DNA of 64,000 nucleotides from Stenopsyche tienmushanensis (GCA_008973525.1 WACJ01000098.1:868001-932000), one strand, 5' to 3'. Counted from the stretch's first letter, positions 1-12,472 are shown. Notes: generated by a model not told the origin, from the letters alone. Numbers and translations are program-made.

Positions 1-243
1 TAAAAGTTTCGGTCATTTGGCTGGAATGACCACGGTTTATTCCCCGCCACGGATAACTGTAATTACGTACTGTAATTGGATCATCCAGGTTCCCGTTACC
101 GACGGCTGTTTGCTATCGGACGATAGTGATTTCGTCTTATTGGTGTCTTTTTTTGCTCCATCAACCACTGGCTCCGCGCTGAAACTTTATCTCACCCTTA
201 ACACTTTTATGGCTTTAGAAAAAACTCGTGTGGGACTTGAGCA

Positions 244-414
244 GATGCTATCTTTCGACACACGAGTCTTGAGAAAGTTGAACAGTGCAAAGATCGAGTG
301 AAAGCGTATCAATTTAAAATTGTATTTTGGGATCATTTGGTGCAAGGAAAGAAACGTGCTTGGAAGAACTTAGCTTTGTCTAAAAAGATAGCGCACTCGT
401 TGGCTAAATGTTAA
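244..414 (+). pseudogene. Unrecognised coding-like fragment, 56 codons to a stop
   Basis: This frame has no start codon but reads for 56 codons to a TAA. The peptide looks like real coding sequence: it is rich in Lys and amphipathic, and includes VEQCKDRVKAYQ and GKKRAWKNLALSKKIAHSL. A stop just upstream in the same frame, together with an overlapping 94-codon frame in another phase, suggests a frameshifted 3' end of a decayed gene or mobile-element protein. I do not recognise the family and assign no function. The neighbouring sequence to 500 is AT-rich with nothing else recognisable. Confidence 0.3.
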
Positions 415-499
415 AATAAAATATTTAATTAATTGATCTGATGATAATGCGCACATTGTTTTGTATGTGTGTCCGTGAGAACGCCCTATACTCGCGTGC

Positions 500-550
500 T
501 TAACCCTTTGATGAGTACTGCACTCACATGTTGAGTGTGCACTTAAGCAA
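500..550 (+). mobile_element. piggyBac-like terminus with TTAA
   Basis: TTAA is followed by CCCTTTGATG and then by an imperfect palindrome built on GCACTCACATGTTGAGTG. piggyBac elements insert at TTAA and their termini commonly begin CCC/CCY. A closely similar block occurs in reverse orientation at 36244-36280 (CATCAAAGGG preceded by ACATGTGAGTGCAT), which supports a shared terminal sequence. No transposase is visible nearby. Confidence 0.45.
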
Positions 551-760
551 TCCACCACGCTTTATTTTCAATGTCGCACTTCTATTTCTCATACAATAAG
601 TACCAAAAATGATCCTATTTGAGACACAGTTATGGGTCTCAAATTTGTCGATTTCAAGCATGACCAAATGTGTTTATTTGTTCCTAAAATTGAGGACACA
701 CATATAAAGACGGGTGTAAATATAAATATTCTCGTCTTAACCTTTTTTCATTATTAAGAC
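551..760. other. No gene seen
   Basis: AT-rich sequence without a convincing frame or repeat match inside the window. Confidence 0.5.
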
Positions 761-838
761 TAGAAAGAGAGATCTGGCCGCGAGAAGGACGTCTTCCCGC
801 AGCCAAGGCTATCTAACGACTCGTTTCTTACGCGTCAC
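761..838 (+). repeat. Dispersed GC-rich palindromic repeat, copy A
   Basis: This copy contains GAGAGATCTGGCCGCG, then an imperfect palindrome centred on GACGTC flanked by TTCCCGC, then GCCAAGGCTAT and ACGCGTCAC. The same ordered blocks recur at 5300, 7876, 26729 (minus), 43589 and 50628. It is far more GC-rich than its surroundings. The class is unknown; an LTR fragment or short non-autonomous element are both possible. Confidence 0.7.
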
Positions 839-2999
839 TATTGGACTGACAGCGATTCCCGCAAATATTGACTGATTCTAAGCTTGTTTGATAAAAGGTT
901 TGTCACCGAGGAGTCTCGCAGCTGGATCAGATATTTTTATTAAGAATGTCAAATAAATCCTAAATAAGAATAAAACAGCTCTTTTGCAGATAATCATCCA
1001 TTCTTCTCTCCGATCCAATACAGAATGGACTATGTGAGCCTTCTCAATCAATAGGCGATCATTGAATTGGGGTTCAATCTGAAAGGATATTTCGTCGGTT
1101 TTGAAATAATTAAAATTATCTCCCAAATAAAACATTGGGGAATAAACGTGCAATTTAAAATATATCCCAAAAACATGCGCTCTTCTTAAAATCTCTCTAA
1201 CCGCTTAATCGCTTTGCACCAGTTAAGTGGATCAACATGAGCAGGCAGATTTCGGTCTGACCTACTTGCTGGGCTCACGGGGCTTAAACGTATCATTATT
1301 TTCCATTTTCCAGAGTCGACCATTTATTATGAATGCGTTCACGATTTCATCATCATCGTGTTTTTATTTCATTCGAATTTAAATTAATAATAAATTTTGC
1401 TTGCATACTGGGTGGAGGAATACGACAGGTCGCTTCGTTGGGGGTGCACCCCTTCCGTGTACTCGGATCGTGCAGGTGACCGGGGTTGGTGGTACGACAT
1501 AAATTAAGAATGATTCAAAATTTAAATTCGCCAGACGCGAAATTATTTCAATCGGGAGTATCATCATATTTCCTTTTTATCATGAATGATTTTTTTTTTT
1601 TGAGAGAATCGCCGAACTTATATTTCTGCTGTTTGATGTTTAGAAATGAAGATTACCTGTTAATGGAGCGAGCTTAAAATAAAATTGTACGTTTACGTAA
1701 ATATAAGCTTTTCATTCAGTCTTGTTTGCACAACCTGGCATGTTTTCTCGGTAGGAAGGAAGGAAGGAAGGTGGATTGAAGGTCTTAATTTCCTCATTTT
1801 ATTGGCTCAGGAGGATCCTGTGCAAGGTGTGTACACACACATACTTGAAATCAAATCCGGTTGCAAACAACGATTGCTTAATGAAAATCAAAGTCAGGGC
1901 TTCTCAAAACAATCGAGATTATTTGAATTTATGTACATATTATCGTTTATGTGATGGTTGCGCTTTTGATGGAAACGGGTTAAATTTGGGAGGGTTATAA
2001 CGGGGATGCGGGACTTATAATCGCCCCTTTCCATGCGAGCACATTTTTTGATAAATATTTGCAATCCTTTGAAATTTGCCCCCGATGACATCAAAGCGAA
2101 GTGAAATTAATTATTATCATTAAGCCAACATTTGCTTAAAATGAAAGCGTGGGGATAATGTAGGATAATGTAAAAATAACACGGGTTCGTTCCCGTACTC
2201 GTCTTCCGCCCCGGGATTTTTTCCCTTTTCATCAAACTCTGTCAATAGATGAAACGCTTTGCGTTACTTCTAGCAATTAAATTCTTCCAGATAAATAAAC
2301 AAGGTGTTTTGTGGAGGGTTATCTTGACAGAGTTTCGCCTTAATATTTCCCGGTGAATGGAGGCGGAAAGGTTCTTAAGAGATGCTTACGCCTCTTTGAA
2401 CAATCTTTTGGACCAAATTAAATCTCGAGTCCGTCTTAAAAAGAACTCCGCACGAAAGTTTCACTAAAACGAATCTTTACAATCTAAGAAGATACTATTC
2501 TAATCTGAGCGATCTTAAATGTCGTCAATCTGATTTCAATCAAAATTTTGACGTCGATTTGTAGAGCACTGTGGATATATCCATCTATTAAGACTTGCCT
2601 TCTAGATTCTGCCTTGAGGAGTAAACTTATAATCAAGTGCATACTACAGATAATGGATGCTGTATTTCCAACCAAAATAGGCAAATGTACACATAATACA
2701 TGTAAGTTTGTAGTGATATTGTCTTGGAATGTTCAGTTAACGTGAATATGAATAATTTTGAAAAAAAAACATTAACCAGGTCTTGATACGTTCATCAGTA
2801 TAAAAATAATATACATCATTGGGTTCGTGAATCAAGTATAATCAACATGAATCATTAAGCTTATTGTTTAATTGTCATCGATTAGTTACGCGCATGTATG
2901 CGCACAACCAAATACTCGATTCATTGTCTATGTGAGCGATAAATGGCGCATTCGAGGTATTATCCGATCTAAATTGATTCAAGAACAATCCATTAAGCA
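839..2999. other. Unrecognised AT-rich stretch
   Basis: Only short, mutually overlapping frames (up to 91 codons) without recognisable domains. A GGAAG tetra/pentanucleotide run occurs near 1757-1772. A locally GC-rich patch at about 1405-1500 has no second copy in the window and no identified function. Confidence 0.5.
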
Positions 3000-3350
3000 T
3001 TAACTCTTTACGGTCCTATGTCGAGTCTGACTCGACATCGATTTTATTCCAGTGAGTCCTATGTCGAGCCTGACTCGACATTTTGTTTCTACATTTTTTT
3101 CCCACTTATACTTAAAAGCATGTGATATTATTTTGCGTATCGTGTTTAAGACAGTATTTGAAAGGTATTTTGGTTTTTATAATATTTCATAGTATTTCGC
3201 TTATCTGCTAGAGATACAAAAGAAGAGCTGTTGCCCGGATAAAATCTTAAACAAAGCTATAAAAAAGCCCAAGCCTAAAAGACCATCAAATCCCACCCTA
3301 ATCATAGATTCAGATTCAGATGAAGAAATTAGTGTTCCCGTTTAAGCACC
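3000..3350 (+). mobile_element. piggyBac-like 5' end with two subterminal palindromes
   Basis: TTAA at 3000-3003 is followed by CTCTTTACGGTCC, then two near-identical palindromes: ATGTCGAGTC/GACTCGACAT with a one-base centre at 3018-3038, and the same with one change at 3061-3081. TTAA plus a YYCTTT terminus and subterminal inverted repeats fits piggyBac elements. About 200 bp further in, a short frame ending near 3343 reads KPKPKRPSNPTLIIDSDSDEE and, after a stop, SSSDESDF. Acidic Ser/Asp runs are common at piggyBac transposase N-termini. No catalytic domain is present, so this is a truncated relic at most. Confidence 0.4.
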
Positions 3351-5299
3351 ACAGACTTTCAGGGTATACAGCAGCAGTGATGAATCAGATTTCCAATGTA
3401 GTGGTCTAGTACGTTCCAATAGGAATATCCCAGGTAGGAGGAAGGAGACAAATTTTATTTGTTTGACATGTATCAGAAAAACCGGTCTCTTATGAAACTG
3501 GGCAGGGCCACTTATGGATGATTGACATACAATACTAATTAAAAATCTATTAAAAAATATTCCAATAAGTGTAAAATACAGGTAAAACCATGGCAAATTT
3601 ACATTTAATGCCTTTTACATCGCATGATTTGATGTGATCAAATCGCATTCAACGCCTTGATTTGAACCAATCAAATTCAATATGCAAATAGGGTTGACAT
3701 TAATCTAATTCTGAATCCATTGTGCATAGATCATTAGTATGGATGCGAATCATTTGTCATTACCAATCATACTATTAATTAATTGAAATACCTTACAAAT
3801 AAATGCTTATAAAAATCACTGATAGATGGCAGTCAAAATTTCTATTAATTAATTATTTATTTAATTTATTAATAAAATATTTAAAAATAAATCCGATAGA
3901 ATTATCAAATATTTATTAATTTAATACGTTTATTCTTATTATATTAATTTAAGTAAAAATATAATAATTTGATTATAAGCAAAATTTAATGCCTCAAAAA
4001 TAATTATTGGGGTTATATTTGCTTTTAAGGGATCACTTAACTTATTTTTATTCGAAATAATAGTTTTGTAAAATACAAGTCATATTTTATAATGACGTTA
4101 CACCATGACATATTATATCGTTATAAATAACATGCGATAAAATCTCTATAAAGCATGCTATTTGTAAGCCCGAGTATGAAAAATCTTTGAGAAAAAAACA
4201 CCCCCGTCGATATTATCGAAGCATATCGATATCATACAGAGAACAGGACGTATTAAAAATCGCAGACATTCAATAAAGGGCAAAGTATCGATGTTCCAGA
4301 CGAGTAAATATTCTCAAATATGAAGTCTTTGTTTCTAAAAAGCTAGTCTCATAAGCAAATATCTGGCAGCTTAATATCCGTTCTCGACTTTCATATTCAG
4401 CGAACGAATGTGTTCCTCTTTTATGTGTACGCGTATATTTTTCTTTCGGCGGATTTATGTAAATTTGTTCTCTTTATTAACGAAAAATTGAATTATATAC
4501 CCAGAAGTTGGCTTTTATAAAGACCTAAATTTGTTTGCCCCCATTAAGGGTCTCGATGCTTGAGTGCTTTAGTGTGAATGCGAATATTAAGTTGATATAA
4601 AAAGTATGTTAATACGTTTTGCTTGTAAATTGGTTGTTTAAAAGCTGCCGCGGTACTAAGGGATGACCGTGATATTCGAATTATTTGCGTGGTTTATTTA
4701 TGGGGGGTGGGGAGAGGCACTAGACAACTAACTGTACCCTTGGGAGGACAAACGTGGGTGGTGAAGCCAAAGTTTATTCCAGATTTTTATTCAGCAAAAA
4801 CCATCTGGATTGCCGTTGTTATAAGTACATTCTGCGTCTCTTGATACTTTTGACAAATGCCTGTATACGTGGCGAATTTTATTTGAGGGTTGAATTAAAC
4901 TATACACATACGTTCTCTTTTTTAGTGCCTAGACAGATGAGACGTTGCTTTCAAACCGTGTTTATTTGATGTCAAACATAAATTTGGAAAAACCACAAAA
5001 ACCCACGCTGTTTGTTTGATATCGGATCTATACGTTTGAGGGTAGATTCTGTCAATTATTTGTACCGGTGGTAGAAAATTTGATTAAAAATTACTATTAA
5101 ATTTCGTGTGTAAATTTTCATCCTATGATTCATTTCAATCTCCGTTAAAGGACCACATTGAACATACACATCGTGAGAAATTTTAAGCGTATCTGCCCAA
5201 AAAACAAAAAAATTTTATATTATTTTATTTGTAAAATATTGTTACATAAACATATTTTGGGTAAGATCTTTATTTTCCACGAAGAAATACACTATAATT
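3351..5299. other. Unrecognised, strongly AT-rich stretch
   Basis: Contains runs of A/T (for example 3780-4010) and only short spurious frames. No repeat shared with other parts of the window was noticed. Confidence 0.5.
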
Positions 5300-5382
5300 G
5301 CGAGACAACTGGAAATCCGGCCGAAAGAATGCATATTCCCGCGACCAAGGCTATTGGTTAACTCTTTCTTTCTCGTGCGTTC
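5300..5382 (+). repeat. Dispersed GC-rich palindromic repeat, copy B (diverged)
   Basis: Retains the order GAGACAACTGGAAATCCGGCC, TTCCCGCGACCAAGGCTATTGG, then a CTCTTTCTT/CGTGCG block. The central palindrome is degraded compared with copies A and D. Confidence 0.5.
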
Positions 5383-7236
5383 ATATTTCAATTTCCCACA
5401 TGAGCAAAAGAGTTGCCTATGTATAATAATAATAATAATATTTGAGTGTTCTCACGGAAATATAGACGATAAATATGTAACAAAATATAAATTATTTTAT
5501 CTAAATATTATCATGATTCAATGCAGATGAATCCAAATAGGCTCAAATTAAAAAAAATAAAATAATTAATTAGAAAGCGTCGTCTATAGTTCTTTAACGT
5601 AAGCTCAATGACATGACCAACATGTGGAGCGCCATATTGAAGCCACCTCACGTTTTATTTTTTTGATATTATTGACTGAGAATTGATGATTCTTATTCAA
5701 TAAGTCATGTTATTATAAAAATAATTTGATATCATCTATGATTACCAATTTCATTTAACAGCATACACATGGCCAATGGATTATATTTGGTCTTTAAATC
5801 GAGTTTATTGACCCGGCTTTAAATCCAACTATTGAAAACTTCTTCACAAAGCCCGCCCAACCACCCGAATTTCGTCGAACACCACCAAAAAGGTTGTGGT
5901 GGTGTGCGTTCGTATCGTGTGGTTTTTCTTTCGGGTAGTCGTCATTTCATTATATATGTATAAACCTAATACACAAATGGCGTAATCGCTTTTTGTGGTC
6001 GTGAATCTAGACGATTTCCAAGAATTCCTTTATAGTTTGAGCCTCTTCCTCCGAAATGGCTTTTTGTAAATCGGTGATTTGTCACGTCTGGATTGCGCCC
6101 GTCCAATTTATCGTTTTTCGCGGATCTAAGATGTATGAAAAAGCGGCGAAATCTTCACTCCTTCGTCGATGTTATTCGTGCGTCGTGTCAATTTTCATTT
6201 ATTAAATTCGTTCTTGTGTGACGCGTCCTCCGCGATTCTTAACGTATTCATACGAAAATTTTGAGATCGATGCCATATATAAGTGCTTGAGTTTCAGTGA
6301 CAGCTCCACGGGGATTAAAATAGTATGCGGTAGAAGCAGTTGGAGGGGTAGTTTTTGCGTGCAAGTCTGGCATGGGGCGTAACCCGATAATTGCATGTCG
6401 ATTGACGTCGTCTGCAGGTCTCGTGTTAAGGGCGACTTGTTTTTGCAGCCCGTCCAAGTACCCTAAGTTGTGGTAAGATAAGAGGGCGGTTAGGCCAAAT
6501 GATCAAATCACCGAGCAAGAATTATGAAGTATCGCGATATTGAATTTAATTTAATAGGTTAACTTAGATGGTATCCGGATAAGTATTATAAAGTTTAATC
6601 GATAGCTATTGAACGCTCAACATTTTCACGAAGTTTACTTGCGTATATTGCATCGTTGCATTTATCGTTAATAGAATTTGTTGCGATGTAGGAAATAAGT
6701 TCGAGAAGCCAGACATTATACATAATAAATAATCTCGTGTTTCGACTGTGAGCTTGCTTGCAACCCCATTCGCTACAATAAAAGCTGCAAGTGTCACAAA
6801 AGTACTATATTTGTTCAGAATAATAGTACGATTCATCGAATGTATCTTCAATAGAGGATTCTAAATGGAACGAATGGAATTACATTCATAATTCATTTGA
6901 TATTGATGTAGCCAACGCCTAAGAAAACATCCCCCCGAACATCAAGCCAAGCCCTGACATTTGAGCTTGTACACATGTACACGATCGTTTTAATAAGCCA
7001 CCCCACGATCGAAATATGCAATGAAAGCCGCGAAATATACAAAGAAGAAACCATAATTCTACAAATAATAATGTAACTAATAATATTTCGTCTTATTTTT
7101 ATGGTGTCATATCTTTTATAGGATGTTGGCGATCTCCATAAGAGACTTTTATAGGGAAATAATTTTTCATTGTCTTACACAAATAAAAGATAAATAAGGA
7201 CATTCGTAATCAAAAAGGTATTTTAGGAAGGGATTC
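5383..7236. other. No gene seen; small hairpin and TAA microsatellite
   Basis: A (TAA)n run lies near 5427-5443. An inverted repeat CACCACC/GGTGGTG occurs at about 5880-5904. Overlapping short frames at 6202-6457 show no domain. Confidence 0.5.
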
Positions 7237-7280
7237 GAACCGTTATTTTTAATTTCGGTTTTCATTCCGGTTTAATTCTA
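7237..7280. repeat. Short dispersed repeat (shared with 34209-34252)
   Basis: About 44 bp matching 34209-34252 with few changes (shared core ATTTCGGTTTT and GTTTAATTC). The second copy abuts the end of a mariner relic. The family is unknown; runs of CCG/CGG around A/T tracts resemble some hAT termini. Confidence 0.45.
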
Positions 7281-7875
7281 AACATTTGTATCGGACCACT
7301 TTAAGTCAAGGAAGACATCTTCTTAACGTTTTTATTTGTGCGAATATAAATTTAACTACATCATTCGCCAGATCAAGTGTTACCAATTTTACTCATCTTC
7401 CCCAAATATCGCACACAAATTTACTATATTTTTTACAAGCTACATATTTTTTCTTGTATACTAGAAAAAACACATTTTCGATCGTCTTATATGACTAGTT
7501 TGTAGAGCTTAAATAGTTTACTATTAAGAACAAAGAGTGGAATATTTTTGAGTCTAATTAATTTTTTTTTTATATATGTAATAATTAATGCAAAAGTGAT
7601 ATATTCATAAAATATTACATAGGAGCAGGGCCACTCTCGGAGTGATTCAATTATTAGGGTGTACCACGTGATCGTTCGGAATTCGTAAATGAGAAAGCCA
7701 TAACTTTCACGAAACATTTTATTCCATATAAATGATCTTCATTAACTTCGGTTTCGACGAGATGGCCGCGCTAACGCATGTCTCTGTTCTTCTTTCGGAT
7801 CATGTGTAGCCGGACGGATGGATGGGGATGGACGGGCATCGAACACAAAGAATTTCTTCTCTAGATTAATATATA
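7281..7875. other. No gene seen
   Basis: AT-rich, short frames only. Confidence 0.5.
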
Positions 7876-7980
7876 CACACGAGAAATACAGAGAGAGATC
7901 TGACTGCGGGAAGGATGTCCTCCCGCATTCAAGGCCAACCGACGACTCTTATCGACTCCCGCCTCCTGCGCGTCATCACC
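7876..7980 (+). repeat. Dispersed GC-rich palindromic repeat, copy C
   Basis: Carries CACGAGAAATACAGAGAGAG, ATCTGACTGCGGGAAGGA, a TCCTCCCGC arm, AAGGCC, GACGACTC and CTCCTGCGCGTCA in the same order as copies A and D. The palindrome GCGGGAAGGA/TCCTCCCGC is almost intact. Confidence 0.65.
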
Positions 7981-9984
7981 CAACGGCAAGCGATCGGTCC
8001 GTATTCCAAATGCAATGTAACCGCAGCACCCCAGAAAATAGCGCCGTAAAAATAGCACATTGCGCCTAAAGAGAGACGGAAGATGTCATTGTCAATCTGG
8101 CGAATTAAATCTCTTCAGATTAATAGCGCTATTATGTGGTGATGGTAAATCGCCCACGCCACAAAGTAGCCTATGAATTTCAATTGAATATAATCATTTT
8201 TTGATTCTAGATAAATTATGTAACCTTACTTTCTGGATGGCCTTTTTAAATTATAGCACTATTTTTATTTACGGCCGACGATGTTTCATTATACGGCCAA
8301 AAAATTCAGAACGTATCTAGGACGTAAAGCGAGCTATGGATATCCGAAAATAAGACTGAGCTTTTTTATAATAAAATGTGCATTGAAAGCTCTATTGATG
8401 GCACAATTATTTCTAAGTATTTATAGCATGATACTTTCATCAACGAGAGTCCTTTCGTTCTTGGTTCTGTGCTTAGTGTTATTAGAAATATATCGTGTAT
8501 TTTGATTTTAAACCAGTGTAATTAATGGATTTGAATGGTTTTTTCTGAGTGTCGACATTTGAAGCGAGCGCTTTGAAAGCCGAGCTTTTTTTAAGGGCGG
8601 AGCTTATTTGGTACACTATAACATTTTGTACATCTACATTAGAGGGGGGGGAGGGAACTTTTGATAGGTTTTTCGCCAATTTTCGACGTAGTCAAATGGG
8701 ATCGGAAAGTCTTGCGGAAATGGTTTCGGCGTGCTTTCATCTAAATTAACTGCTCTCCACCCCTCGTGCTTTTTGATCACGGGCTTAGTCACCTGTCAAT
8801 CGGCAAAAAGCTTACCGAACATTTTGTAATAAAGCCCCGCTTTTTGCACCCGAGCCATTCATGTCGAAACGCATTACCCATCATGTTTCATATAAAAGAT
8901 CCGCTCAAAACATTCACCCGATGATTATGGAACTCGTTTTCTGACAATTTGATAAATTGGGAACAAAAAAAATACGTGGAGAATTCATCCCGGGGGGTGA
9001 TTTTACCCGGCGGTTTTTTTCTTCTCCGCTCGTCGTTATTAATTTGGGTGTTTTTGGATGTCGCCGCGCCGGGTCTTATTGATATTCGTTTATAAATAGT
9101 GTAGATGTGTAAGGGTGGCTATGAAGCGCGATCGGCCCTTGTCGTTGGGCTCCCGGAGGGTCGCTGTCAATGTGGCCTCCAGCTGGCAGAGGGTAGAAGG
9201 GCTTTTAACGAACTTCGCCCCTCATCTTGAGAGTGCAATCAGAGTGGTCCCTTAACTGTTGCTGACTGGCCCTGAGGCCACACAACTGATGCTCCGCATG
9301 CTCTTCGCGAAAAGATTCTCATGTATTTTTTATAAAAGAATGAACGGGAAGAATCTTGGCCTTGGGCCAAATTAAAAGGAGATTTGATTTCAGTTTCTTT
9401 TGAAAAATCCACTTTTTACAAGTTTTATTTTCCGCTTCATTCTTTTTGCGCGATTCAAGATGTTTTTCGCGTCTGTTTTATTTATTAAGAGGCTTAAGAT
9501 TTATAAGGGCCGTGGATAAAAATGGGACCAACTTTCCAATCTGTTATTGATCAAAAACTTACGGAGACAAAAAACAAGGCACATCCGAATCAATAGAACG
9601 AATGAGGCTTCAAATAAAAAATACAAGCGAACTTAAAATAAAAGTTCTTAGCTCTTAGGAAAAAATGATTTTATGAATTGCTTTTATCAATTTGTCATGA
9701 AAAAATAATTAAGTTGTGCTTATGTAATATATAATAAAATTAGCTCGTTACAGGACAGGTGATTTTGTGTTACACACACAGATATTCTTTCTCTTTCAGG
9801 CTAATTTTCACTTGGAGTTTCACTTTTCGTGACGCTCTAGCCAATTTGCTCTACCTTGCCTATACCGTGCTGAAGAAAATCGTATAAAAATAGTAGTCGT
9901 TCTGTAAAGATATATCAGTTTACATGTAAACCCGGCTTAACCATGTTAAGCTACTTTTGTGCATTTGACCAAATTAAATTATTA
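7981..9984. other. No gene seen; GC-richer patch at 9110-9310
   Basis: Short frames only. The patch at about 9110-9310 is markedly GC-richer than its surroundings, without a readable protein on either strand. A 30-bp block at 9811-9840 matches 14490-14520 on the opposite strand (core GTTTCACTTTTCGTGACG), so it is a small dispersed repeat. Confidence 0.45.
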
Positions 9985-10443
9985 GGGTGTCCCATAAGTT
10001 TCTTTCATAATAATTTATTTATGACGAGCAAAGACACATGAACAAAAACAACACCTTGTCTGTTCCCTAATTCTGGTCGTTTTCTAGTAATTGCATCCTT
10101 TAGATTGTAGGCCAGGTTTGGCTACAGTTAAAGCTTCTATACCTTTGGTCCAAGACAGTTTACCTTGGATATTCTCATAGAGTATCCAACTTTTATCACC
10201 AGTGACAAGTGAAAAGAAGATCGCATATTGAAATACGCTGAAGTTTATTTGAGTTAATCAGTCCATGAGGAAGCCACACATCTGAACAATTGATGTAGCC
10301 CAATTTTATCAGATTATTATGGACGGATGTTCATGGAATTTCTAACTTGTTAGCTATTTCGCGAACAGTATATCGCGGGTTTTCTTCAACCGTGGCTATG
10401 ATTAGATCTATGTTCATTTACGAAAGAAACTTATGGGACAATC
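9985..10443 (-). mobile_element. mariner deletion derivative (459 bp)
   Basis: The ends are inverted copies of GTGTCCCATAAGTTTCTTTC, and TA dinucleotides flank both sides (9983-9984, 10444-10445), as expected for Tc1/mariner insertion. Reading on the minus strand gives fragments of a mariner transposase: NPRYTVREIANKLEIP (helix-turn-helix region), CSDVWLPHGL, SWILYENIQ and KGIEALTVAKPGLQSK. About 280 bp are missing relative to the related copy at 33433-34173, including the second and third catalytic aspartates. It cannot encode a transposase, but intact ends could make it mobilisable in principle. Confidence 0.85.
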
Positions 10444-10445
10444 TA

Positions 10446-11200
10446 ATATCATCATGACAATGCCGAAATTAAGTTTAAACGGAAATATCACGGCATCACA
10501 TGGTCAGATCGCTAAATCATTTCATCCGGGATAATTGCCAATTATTTTCTTAAAAAGGGATCAAAAACTCGTATATATTTGTAAATATATTTGGGATTAA
10601 TATAGAATGTTTTAAACACAATGCAGATGTGCCATATTGAATACTTTGCATGTACAGCCCCTCATTATCGGGTATCCACAAGTGCGTGAGTGGAAGAAAT
10701 AGGGTGCAATATATTGCGTGCCCTTAATTGCAACCCCGCACAGAACCACTTGCATATTGTAACTCTCAGCGCAAATATAATGCATGCGCAAATATATGCA
10801 CTTGCACGTGCTTTCATATTTGTTCGAGAAGAAAGCGTACAGCGAGATTGAAAGCTCAAAGCATCGAACAAAAACATTTTAATGGTTACAAAATACAAAC
10901 GTATCTAAAAATGGGTGCTCTATAAGGAGGTCAAATATATTTTTTTATCATTGATCATTGATATTTTACTGTGAATTCTCCAGTGTTGAATGCCACTGTA
11001 TGTTGATGTTGGGGTGCAAATGCATATACAGTATGTTTGTGCAATCTTATCATGGACATCGGGGTATGAGTCAGCAGCCCTAATAATAATAGGGAGAGAA
11101 TTGCATGATTTCGTTATCTTAATTGCATCAGGTTGCCAAAACTTTGCTATCGAGGCATTTAAGAATTTCTGTGTATTTGCATGAATTTATTTGCGAATTT
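10446..11200. other. No gene seen
   Basis: Overlapping short frames on both strands (10665-10925) without a recognisable domain. Confidence 0.5.
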
Positions 11201-11204
11201 ATCT

Positions 11205-11246
11205 GAGTCATCTTTTTAGCATAATAATATGCTAAAAAAGTGACTC
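11205..11246. repeat. Strong 42-nt hairpin
   Basis: The arms GAGTCA...TTTTTAGCATA and TATGCTAAAAA...TGACTC pair over 19 positions with one mismatch and one G-T, leaving a 4-nt loop (ATAA). It is perfectly placed in AT-rich, gene-free sequence. Just downstream are two related blocks, ATGGCACA..TGTGTCATCAG, at about 11264 and 11314, forming a 50-bp imperfect tandem repeat. The function is unknown. Confidence 0.7.
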
Positions 11247-11997
11247 GGCGAGTTGGCGAAAATCATGGCACAAAGTCTGTGTCATCAGATGATCGTGAAT
11301 GATCATCCAAGCTATGGCACATATGTTGTGTCATCAGTTATTATACTTATTAAACCAAAAATGCATATTATTCGATTTGATAATAATTTAATCTGATAAA
11401 ATCGAGTGCAAAAATTCAAATACATAAAATGCACGGCACGAGTATAAAGCTTTGAAAACAGTGATAGATGGGTCCCTCCCCACATCCCTTGCCAGCTCAA
11501 CAAGGTTATCTCAATAATGAAAGAAATATTGAGATTTTCGTTCATTGATAGGATTCAGGGAATAAATTGAGTTTAGCTGAACGGTTTTATTGGGGGACAT
11601 TTATATATTTGGAGCCAAAATACTTGCGGACGACGTCGTTGTCAGGGTAAGCCGGAAAAATCGCTCGGCCGTCTGTGAAATTGTATGGAAAAGGGGGAAC
11701 ATTCGTTATCTGGAGAAACGCGGACATAAGAGCCATCTGTTAGCGCTCATTGCAGAGACAGCGCCGCCTGGCGGACGAAAAGTCAATTCGTGATTGGGGA
11801 TGAAGATTACGTCCGGGTTACGTCAACATTCGGCCGGGAAAGGCACCACATTCCCATTAAAAATAAATAGATTTGAAGCACTATTTATAAAATATATGCA
11901 GTTAAAATTTCGTTTTTTACGTTATTCCTAATTAGAGAATCCAATTCCGGAATACCGGACAGTTTTAGGTGCTCATGAATCCCGGGATTAGTAAACG
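11247..11997. other. No gene seen
   Basis: Includes the 50-bp tandem pair noted above. A frame of 67 codons at 11590-11793 has no recognised domain. Confidence 0.45.
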
Positions 11998-12472
11998 TAA
12001 TCCCGAAAAATTCGGGATTGAAATTTTTATCTAACAGAAATCGTACACCTCATCAGCATGATGAATGCTACTAAATCGAGACATTCCCGCCGAAATTTGG
12101 ACGCTTGGAAACAGTGGCGTAACTACTAATCGGTGAGCTTAGGCGACGCCTAAAGGCAGTTAACTGTCTTATCTATGTATACATATATACAGTACATATA
12201 TGTTTTTAAAATTGTTATATTAATCTTTCCCTACCGGTGATGTATTTACTACACCTCGACTCTTATAATGGTAATATCAATACGAAATATAATAGCTACG
12301 GGGTTCAAATTTTTTGTATTCCTCTGTAATATAATTACGAATAGCATTAAAGTATTATAGTATATACGTATTCATCTGCAGTGACGGAAATAAATAATTT
12401 GTCGGGAAATCGGGAATTTTATCAGTCACATTGATGGTGTTATACTAAAATGGGGGCTCTTGAGCATTAATA
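11998..12472 (+). mobile_element. hAT-associated repeat, copy 1
   Basis: This roughly 475-bp segment is repeated in reverse orientation at 48970-49560 and 59572-60150. Shared landmarks in order are: an inverted CCCGAA..TTCGGGATT block, ACTAAATCGAGACATTCCCG, CTTGGAAACAGTGGCGTAA, TTAGGCGACGCCTA, CCGGTGATGTATTTACTACA, TAATTACGAATAGCA, GACGGAAATAAAT and ACATTGATGGTGTTATAC. The third copy continues into a readable hAT transposase C-terminus, so the family is hAT or hAT-linked. This copy has no readable frame. Confidence 0.75.

Noticed and set aside
7225..7250. Box B-like GGTTCGAATCCC on the minus strand as a tRNA
   Set aside because: No box A upstream and no cloverleaf; the related block at 34209 has lost the motif.
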